64,000 nucleotides of DNA from RFQD01 sp049314515 (lineage in GTDB: Bacteria > Actinomycetota > Actinomycetes > Actinomycetales > Microbacteriaceae). A program made the position numbers and the translations under genes. This document shows positions 58,170 through 64,000 of this stretch, in pieces. Within the stretch, counting starts at the first letter, position 1, and each line of letters starts with the position of its first letter. The stretch is from the NCBI GenBank assembly GCA_049314515.1, contig JBMOEY010000001.1, forward strand, positions 25,709 to 89,708. Reading direction: 5' to 3'. The notes beneath the pieces are model-generated. The model searched no databases. It was not told the DNA's origin and saw only the letters and a list, made by a program, of their open reading frames with translations.

Positions 58170-60113
58170 CTACTGAGCTCCCTTAACGTCGGAACGAATG
58201 TCAGCGGCTTCTTCGAGGGGTCGGGCACTCGGGATGCGGCTACCGAGTACCTGAGCAATCACGTCCCGCGCAATCGATGCTGCTGTGAGGCCGGCTTGTT
58301 CAAGAATTTCTTCCCGAGTCGCGTGCTCAATAAATTCGTCCGGGAGTCCAAGCTCGTCGACGGCGGTGTCGACCCCTGCACTGCGCAGATCTTGGCGCAC
58401 ACGCGTTCCGATGCCGGCAACGCGCACGCCGTCTTCCATCGTGATGACTAGTCGGTGATCACGTGCAAGGTCAATAACGCTGCGTGGGACCGGAACGACC
58501 CATCGTGGGTCAATCACCGTGGCGCCAATGCCCTGGTGAGCGAGGCGATCTGCGATATCGAGAGCCATGCGAGCGAAGGGCCCAATTGCGACGAGCAACA
58601 CATCCTTGTGAGGGGCCTCCCGGAGAACATCCACACCGTCTTCGGTTCGACGAACAGCAGGAATATCATCTCCGACACTCCCCTTCGGGAATCGAATGAC
58701 GCTCGGTGCATCGCTAATGGCGAGGGCTTCAGCAAATTCTTCGCGCAGTCTCGTGGCGTCGCGTGGGGCCGCGATGTGAATTCCGGGAACGACCTGCAGT
58801 ATCGCGAGGTCCCACATGCCATGGTGGCTCGCTCCATCCGGACCCGTGATTCCGGCGCGGTCCAGAACAAATGTCACACCTGCTTTATGGAGCCCGACAT
58901 CCATGAGAACTTGATCGAAGGCACGATTAATGAACGTTGCATAGAGCGCAACGACGGGGTGAAGCCCGCCGTATGCGAGACCCGCGGCCGACGTGACTGC
59001 GTGCTGTTCGGCGATTCCCACGTCAAGCACGCGGTCGGGAAAACGCTCGGACATCGCAAGCAGTCCAGTTGGCCGAAGCATGGCCCCGGTAATTGCGACA
59101 ATTCGAGCATCTGAAGCGGCACGAGCCACGAGTTCCGCCCCAAACACATCCGTCCATGTCTCTTTGCTCGACGAGGAGATGGGGAGGCCCGTGTCAGGAT
59201 GAATTTGACCGACGGCGTGGAACTGATCCGCGTCGTCATCACGTGCCGGTGCGTATCCTCGCCCCTTCTCGGTGATCGCATGCACAATGACGGGAGCCCC
59301 GTAATTTTTCGCCTGACGCAGCACCGCTTGCATGGCCGTTATGTCATGCCCGTCAACGGGACCCAAGTATTTGATGTCCAAGTTTGCATAGAGCGACTGA
59401 TTGTTCGTCAAGCGACTCAGGAAACCGTGGATTCCACCGCGAACGCCCCGATAAAGAGCTCGCGCCGTCGGGCCCATCTTGGCAAATGCTTTTCGGCTGG
59501 AAAAGTGCAGGTTTCGATAGGTCGGACGCGTGCGCACCTTGTCGAGAAAGCGCGCTATTCCACCTATCGTGGGCGCATACGAACGACCGTTGTCATTGAC
59601 AACAATGATGAGGTTTCGAGTGTTGTCATGGCTGATGTTGTTAAGCGCTTCCCACGTCATGCCACCGGTCAGTGAGCCATCACCAACTACTGCTACGACG
59701 TGACGGTCGCCCTGACCGGTCATGTTGAAAGCGCGCGATATACCGTCCGCCCACGACAACGAACTGGATGCATGAGAGCTTTCGACAATGTCGTGAATTG
59801 ACTCAGACCGCTGAGGGTATCCCGCGAGCCCGCCGCGTTGCCTCAAGTGAGAAAAGTCTTGCCGTCCGGTCAAAAGTTTATGAACGTACGACTGGTGGCC
59901 CGTATCCCAGACGATGGCATCGACCGGCGAATCGAACACGCGATGAATCGCGAGCGTCAGTTCAACTACGCCTAGGTTCGGCCCCAGATGCCCTCCCGAA
60001 CGCGCGACCTCGCGAACAAGGAACTCCCGAATCTCCCCCGAGAGCTCACGCAACTGTGCATCGCTGAGCTTGTCAAGATCACGAGGACCGTGAATCGTGG
60101 GAAGGATTTCCAT
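58170..60113 (-). CDS. dxs: 1-deoxy-D-xylulose-5-phosphate synthase
   Basis: First enzyme of the MEP isoprenoid pathway, TPP-dependent. 647 residues. TPP motif VVAVVGDGSLTGGMTWEALNNI, the transketolase-like VALYATFINRAFDQVLMDVGLH, HHGMWDLAILQVVPG and the C-terminal domain with WVVPVP. N-terminus GHLGPNLGVVELTLAIHRVFD includes the conserved His. The C-terminal tail after residue 615 is lineage-specific. It lies downstream of acnA with a 27-base gap, same strand. Confidence 0.97.
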   Translation of the reverse strand: MEILPTIHGPRDLDKLSDAQLRELSGEIREFLVREVARSGGHLGPNLGVVELTLAIHRVFDSPVDAIVWDTGHQSYVHKLLTGRQDFSHLRQRGGLAGYPQRSESIHDIVESSHASSSLSWADGISRAFNMTGQGDRHVVAVVGDGSLTGGMTWEALNNISHDNTRNLIIVVNDNGRSYAPTIGGIARFLDKVRTRPTYRNLHFSSRKAFAKMGPTARALYRGVRGGIHGFLSRLTNNQSLYANLDIKYLGPVDGHDITAMQAVLRQAKNYGAPVIVHAITEKGRGYAPARDDDADQFHAVGQIHPDTGLPISSSSKETWTDVFGAELVARAASDARIVAITGAMLRPTGLLAMSERFPDRVLDVGIAEQHAVTSAAGLAYGGLHPVVALYATFINRAFDQVLMDVGLHKAGVTFVLDRAGITGPDGASHHGMWDLAILQVVPGIHIAAPRDATRLREEFAEALAISDAPSVIRFPKGSVGDDIPAVRRTEDGVDVLREAPHKDVLLVAIGPFARMALDIADRLAHQGIGATVIDPRWVVPVPRSVIDLARDHRLVITMEDGVRVAGIGTRVRQDLRSAGVDTAVDELGLPDEFIEHATREEILEQAGLTAASIARDVIAQVLGSRIPSARPLEEAADIRSDVKGAQ

Positions 60114-60140
60114 GAGCGAAAGTCTAACGAGGCGGGCTAG

Positions 60141-62825
60141 TTAGGCAACAAGACTGCGCAACACGTATTGCAGAATCCCGCCATTGCGGAAGTAGTCGGC
60201 CTCACCCGGCGTGTCAATGCGTACCAACGCGTCAAACTCAACGACCTTTTTTCCTGGTGCTGAATGCTCGCTCGGGACCGCCGTGACATGAACGGTTTTC
60301 GGCGTCACTCCCTGATTAAGCTGATCGACGCCGTCAATCGACACCACTTCAGTGCCGTCGAGTCCCAGTGATGCCCACGTTTCGCCGGCCGGGAACTGCA
60401 ATGGCAGAACACCCATGCCAATCAGGTTGGAACGATGAATGCGCTCGAAGCTCTGCGTGATGACGGCCTTGACGCCCAGCAAACTCGTGCCTTTCGCGGC
60501 CCAGTCTCGCGATGAGCCAGATCCGTACTCTGCTCCGGCAAAGATCACGAGCGGCGTCCCCGCCGCCTGGTAATTGACACTGGCGTCGTAGATGAACGCT
60601 TGCGGTGCATCCGTCTTGCTGAAGTCACGCGTGTAACCACCCTCGATCCCGTCGAGAAGTTGATTCTTCAGACGGATGTTCGCGAAAGTTCCTCGAATCA
60701 TGACCTCGTGGTTACCGCGTCGGGATCCATAAGAGTTGTAGTCCGCCCGCGAGACACCATGCTCATCGAGGTATTGACCGGCGGGCGTTCCAGCCTTGAT
60801 ATTTCCAGCAGGCGAAATGTGATCGGTCGTCACCGAGTCACCTAGAGTCGCGAGCACGCGGGCGCCGGCAATGTTCGTCACCGGGGTGGTTTCCATCACC
60901 ATGCCATCGAAATACGGTGGCTTCCGCACGTAGGTCGAATTCGCATCCCATGCGAACGTATCTCCCGTTGGCGTCGGAAGTCCCCGCCAGCGTTCATCGC
61001 CATCAAAGACACCCGCGTATTCGTGCGTGAACATCTCTCGATCAATCGAGGAGTCGATTGTTTTCGCAACCTCGGACGCATCCGGCCAGATGTCTTTCAA
61101 GAAGACCGGGTTACCCTCGTTGTCGTCGCCGAGTGATTCGGTTTCGAAGTCAAAATCCATCGACCCAGCCAGAGCGTAGGCAATCACGAGCGGAGGACTC
61201 GCCAAATAGTTCATCTTGACGTCCGGATTGATCCGGCCCTCGAAATTTCTATTTCCCGAGAGCACTGCAGTGACCGAAAGATCGTTCGAGTTGACCGCCG
61301 CGGAAACTTCCTCGGGCAATGGGCCGGAGTTGCCGATGCAGGTCATGCAACCGTAACCGACAGGATAGAAGCCAATGGCGTCAAGGTATTCGGTCAACCC
61401 CGACTTGTCGTAGTAGTCGGTGACAACCTTTGATCCGGGAGAAAGCGTGGTCTTGACCCACGGCTTCGACGTGAGCCCTTTCTTGGCCGCATTCCGCGCC
61501 AACAGGCCGGCAGCGATCATCACCGACGGGTTAGAAGTATTCGTACACGAGGTAATTGCGGCAATGGTGACCGCCCCGCTCTTGAGTTCAAACGGCTCTC
61601 CCCCGGCGATTGAGACGCGAGCCGGCGTACCCACAGTCTGCGCCTGGAGGTCCTTGTGGAACTGTTGCTTGGCCTTCGACAGCTCAATGCGGTCCTGGGG
61701 GCGCTTAGGACCAGAAATCGATGGAACGACCGTAGAGAGGTCGAGTTCAAGATGTTCGCTAAAGTTCGGCTCACTAGACGGGTCGAACCAGAGGCCCTGT
61801 TCCTTCGCATACGCTTCGATAAGGGCAATGTGGTCTTCGCTTCGACCCGTGAGTCGCAGATAGTCCAAAGTCACGTCATCTACGGGGAACATCGCGGCTG
61901 TTGATCCAAACTCGGGGCTCATGTTGCCGATGGTCGCGCGGTTCGCCAACGGCACCGAAGAAACGCCGGGACCATAAAACTCAACGAACTTTCCAACAAC
62001 CTTGTGCGCACGAAGCATTTCAGTGATCGTGAGAACGACGTCCGTCGCCGTCACTCCTGCTGGAATCGATCCGGAGAGCTTGAATCCGACGACCTTGGGA
62101 ATCAACATCGATACCGGCTGTCCCAGCATCGCGGCCTCGGCTTCGATGCCACCGACACCCCAGCCCAGCACTCCAAGACCATTAACCATGGTGGTGTGTG
62201 AGTCGGTGCCCACGCAGGTGTCCGGATACGCCTGAGTTACCCCGTCAACGTCCCGCACCATCGTGACGCGAGCGAGGTACTCGATGTTCACCTGGTGGAC
62301 GATGCCTGTCCCAGGTGGGACAACCTTGAAATCGTCGAAGGCCGTCTGACCCCAACGCAAAAATTGGTAGCGTTCACCGTTGCGTTCGTACTCAATCGCA
62401 ACATTTTTTTCCAGAGCGTCCGCGCTCCCGAACAGGTCCGCGATGACGGAGTGATCAATCACAAGCTCTGCCGGCGCGAGGGGGTTCACGCGCTTCGGGT
62501 CTCCGCCAAGGTTTGCCACGGCCTCGCGCATCGTGGCGAGATCCACCACGCACGGCACTCCGGTGAAGTCCTGCATGATGACGCGTGCGGGAGTGAATTG
62601 AATCTCTGTATCCGGTTCAGCAGTGGGAACCCACGAACCCAAAGCCTCAATTTGAGCGGCTGTCACGTTGGCACCGTCCTCCGTGCGCAGCAGGTTTTCG
62701 AGAAGTACCTTCAAGCTGAAGGGAAGTTTTTCATGCCCGGACACTGCATCCACACGAAAAATTTCGTAGGACTTTCCGCCTACAGAAAGAGTTGATCTAC
62801 TTCCGAAACTATTTACGGCAGACAC
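60141..62825 (-). CDS. acnA: Aconitate hydratase AcnA
   Basis: Isomerises citrate to isocitrate with a [4Fe-4S] cluster. 894 residues from GTG 62825, preceded by GAGGAG at good spacing; the open frame extends to 62861. Cluster Cys residues: ITSCTNTSNPSVMIAAGLL and YGCMTCIGNSGPLPEEVS. The swivel domain contains EYGSGSSRDWAAKGTSLLGVKAVI, and QSFERIHRSNLIGMGVLPL is complete. No acnR-type TetR gene is adjacent downstream, unlike mycobacteria and corynebacteria; dxs follows instead. A palindrome at 62889-62906 lies upstream. Confidence 0.97.
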   Translation of the reverse strand: MSAVNSFGSRSTLSVGGKSYEIFRVDAVSGHEKLPFSLKVLLENLLRTEDGANVTAAQIEALGSWVPTAEPDTEIQFTPARVIMQDFTGVPCVVDLATMREAVANLGGDPKRVNPLAPAELVIDHSVIADLFGSADALEKNVAIEYERNGERYQFLRWGQTAFDDFKVVPPGTGIVHQVNIEYLARVTMVRDVDGVTQAYPDTCVGTDSHTTMVNGLGVLGWGVGGIEAEAAMLGQPVSMLIPKVVGFKLSGSIPAGVTATDVVLTITEMLRAHKVVGKFVEFYGPGVSSVPLANRATIGNMSPEFGSTAAMFPVDDVTLDYLRLTGRSEDHIALIEAYAKEQGLWFDPSSEPNFSEHLELDLSTVVPSISGPKRPQDRIELSKAKQQFHKDLQAQTVGTPARVSIAGGEPFELKSGAVTIAAITSCTNTSNPSVMIAAGLLARNAAKKGLTSKPWVKTTLSPGSKVVTDYYDKSGLTEYLDAIGFYPVGYGCMTCIGNSGPLPEEVSAAVNSNDLSVTAVLSGNRNFEGRINPDVKMNYLASPPLVIAYALAGSMDFDFETESLGDDNEGNPVFLKDIWPDASEVAKTIDSSIDREMFTHEYAGVFDGDERWRGLPTPTGDTFAWDANSTYVRKPPYFDGMVMETTPVTNIAGARVLATLGDSVTTDHISPAGNIKAGTPAGQYLDEHGVSRADYNSYGSRRGNHEVMIRGTFANIRLKNQLLDGIEGGYTRDFSKTDAPQAFIYDASVNYQAAGTPLVIFAGAEYGSGSSRDWAAKGTSLLGVKAVITQSFERIHRSNLIGMGVLPLQFPAGETWASLGLDGTEVVSIDGVDQLNQGVTPKTVHVTAVPSEHSAPGKKVVEFDALVRIDTPGEADYFRNGGILQYVLRSLVA

Positions 62826-62888
62826 CGACTGGCTCCTCAAAAACATGCGAGCTGCAACCAAGAGTGGGCGAACTCGCCGACGCGAATT

Positions 62889-62906
62889 TATCTTGATATC
62901 AAGATA
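62889..62906. promoter_or_regulatory. Perfect 18-bp palindrome upstream of acnA
   Basis: TATCTTGATATCAAGATA, self-complementary over 18 bases, 64 bases before the acnA GTG and in the 93-base spacer after DUF3159. Its symmetry and AT-rich core look like the operator of a dimeric (TetR- or MarR-type) repressor. A GATAAA at its acnA-proximal edge could serve as a -10, so binding would block the promoter. The regulator is unknown. Confidence 0.6.
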
Positions 62907-62918
62907 TCGCTTGTCGGC

Positions 62919-63617
62919 CTACTTCTCTCGATAAAGCGACCGGATGATCAACCACGACAATGCCAACACCGGCACGTACAGCGGAAGACCAAGGGCCAGT
63001 TTGGTTACGGCTAGGGCGCCAACATCACCCACAAGAAAGAGTGGCACCTCAACCGCGAGTCTCAGAGCGAACATGCCGACCCACATAAGGGTGACTCCTG
63101 AAAACACGCGGCGCTGGTGTCGAAGCTTGCGCCATGTCGTACCTTCTTGCCGGGCGTACCCCACGACGACGCCGACAAGGGGCCAGCCGACTACGACAGA
63201 CACGAGAAAAGCAATTCCATAACCCGCATTGGTGAATATCCCGATGAGAAAGTTGTTTTCAGGACGGTTAGACCACAGCGCCAGCGCTGCTGATCCACCG
63301 ACTGCGAGCAATCCGGCGATGGCTTGAGTCACGGGTTGACGCCGAATCAGACGCCAAGCCGTAAAGGATGCAGAAACGGCCACCGAAAGCCCAAGCGCCA
63401 ACCATGGCATGCCCACTGGAAAACCACTCACGGCATAAACGACAAGAAACACGAAACCCGGAAGAACTGTTTCTGCGATTCCCAGGATGCCGCCCATAGC
63501 GCGCAGTAAAGGATGCCCCCCGAGTTCACCTGTCGATGACTCGCCCAAGGCGGCCAAGCCAGATTTCTCAGAAGGCGATTTCTTGCCATCGCGAGGAGTC
63601 GCGGCATTTTCACTCAC
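62919..63617 (-). CDS. DUF3159 family integral membrane protein
   Basis: 232 residues. Cytoplasmic, hydrophilic N-terminus (about 35 residues), then about six hydrophobic segments (e.g. TVLPGFVFLVVYAVSGFPVGMPWLALGLSVAVSASF; AVTKLALGLPLYVPVLALSWLII). Function unknown; members lie next to DUF3710 and near dxs or aconitase in many actinobacteria. It overlaps the upstream DUF3710 gene by 4 bases, so the two are coupled. Confidence 0.88.
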   Translation of the reverse strand: MSENAATPRDGKKSPSEKSGLAALGESSTGELGGHPLLRAMGGILGIAETVLPGFVFLVVYAVSGFPVGMPWLALGLSVAVSASFTAWRLIRRQPVTQAIAGLLAVGGSAALALWSNRPENNFLIGIFTNAGYGIAFLVSVVVGWPLVGVVVGYARQEGTTWRKLRHQRRVFSGVTLMWVGMFALRLAVEVPLFLVGDVGALAVTKLALGLPLYVPVLALSWLIIRSLYREK

Positions 63618-64000
63618 GAGACATATCCTCCGGCTTGCGCGGGGAGGGATAGCGGCAAAAGCTCGCGTGGAGGCATCGGAGTGTTCCCCCGAACAACCAC
63701 AAGGCTTCGATAAAGATCGACCAATGCTGCCCGCCCGTCACCGTCCGTCGCGGCCGCTCCGATGATTACCCCTCGCAAGAACCACCGTGGACCATCAACA
63801 CCTAAGAATCGAACAACCTGTACACCTTTGCCTGCCGTGGGAACCGAGGCAACTAGTTCGATGCCGAGTGGGCCCAGTTGTTCCTCGAGAGTGCCGCCCT
63901 GACTCGAAACCTGCTGTGTAATTTGCGACCGAATTTCATGCCATAGACCTTCATTTCGCGGTGCAGAGAACGGCTGCACTTGAAGCGTAGACCCGAGGTA
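63614..64000 (-). CDS. DUF3710 family protein (partial, 5' end outside window)
   Basis: C-terminal 128 residues of a protein whose start lies beyond base 64000; the frame is open to the edge (LGSTLQVQPFSAPRNEGLWHEIR). QVSSQGGTLEEQLGPLGIELVASVPTA and RFLGVDGPRWFLRGVIIGAAA are typical DUF3710 segments. Function unknown. It precedes DUF3159 with a 4-base overlap; in other actinobacteria this pair also follows dut. Confidence 0.88.
   Translation of the reverse strand, partial: YLGSTLQVQPFSAPRNEGLWHEIRSQITQQVSSQGGTLEEQLGPLGIELVASVPTAGKGVQVVRFLGVDGPRWFLRGVIIGAAATDGDGRAALVDLYRSLVVVRGNTPMPPRELLPLSLPAQAGGYVS

Noticed and set aside
1..64000. CRISPR array, phage, transposase, defence island or biosynthetic cluster
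   Set aside because: No regularly spaced repeats, integrase, transposase, Cas, restriction-modification, retron or similar genes are seen; all sizeable open frames are housekeeping or conserved families.

Overview
The window reads as a chromosomal segment of a compact actinobacterial genome, most likely a Microbacteriaceae member (inference). The evidence is moderate GC content, short intergenic gaps, actinobacteria-typical families (DUF3000, DUF3159, DUF3710, a PriA without helicase motifs, a mIHF domain), recurrent TAnnnT -10 elements (TAGGCT, TAGCCT), some apparently leaderless starts, and conserved neighbourhoods such as DUF3000/RNase D/dxs and thrS/HIT/pdxS/pdxT/yebC/ruvCAB. No long stretch lacks a gene: the largest spacers are under 200 bases.

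Layout. From 1 to about 28.5 kb an almost continuous minus-strand run is transcribed leftwards. It starts with a 60-residue membrane-anchored protein and alaS, then ruvX, mltG, the aromatic block aroE-aroC-aroK-aroB-aroQ, efp, nusB, the pyrimidine block pyrR-pyrB-pyrC-(PH-like membrane protein)-carA-carB-pyrF, a guanylate kinase with an N-terminal mIHF domain, rpoZ, coaBC, metK, priA, fmt, rsmB, rpe, hisE, hisG and the start of hisF. rpsD with its terminator and rarA follow. A plus-strand island (30.9-33.6 kb) carries an anchored cyclophilin, a DUF349 protein and an unplaced antitoxin-like protein. The minus strand then resumes with rel, secF-secD-yajC, ruvB-ruvA-ruvC, yebC, pdxT-pdxS, a HIT-family protein and thrS.

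At 46.2-46.8 kb a tRNA cluster (Gly-GCC, Cys-GCA, Val-GAC on minus; Val-CAC on plus) contains a duplicated tRNA-Val 3' end. Two tandem ammonium transporter genes and zapE follow on the minus strand. A plus-strand block (50.8-58.2 kb) holds a sulfurtransferase, SufE, a RibD-C-like reductase, DUF3000, RNase D, a thiolase and a FadB-like enzyme. The window closes on the minus strand with dxs, acnA, DUF3159 and the 3' part of a DUF3710 gene.

The content is overwhelmingly housekeeping: pyrimidine, shikimate, histidine, PLP and isoprenoid synthesis, translation, Holliday junction processing and secretion. I see no prophage, transposon, CRISPR array, defence island or secondary-metabolite cluster. 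The most interesting signals are: (1) the second Amt paralogue has Glu where the first pore His of the twin-His motif should be, next to a canonical His/His paralogue; (2) two exact GTAAC-N6-GAAAC GlnR-type boxes lie upstream of the first amt gene, with a degenerate site before the second; (3) a PyrR-binding hairpin overlaps the pyrR ribosome binding site; (4) mIHF is fused to guanylate kinase; (5) a perfect 18-bp palindrome lies upstream of acnA; (6) the tRNA-Val 3' end is duplicated.
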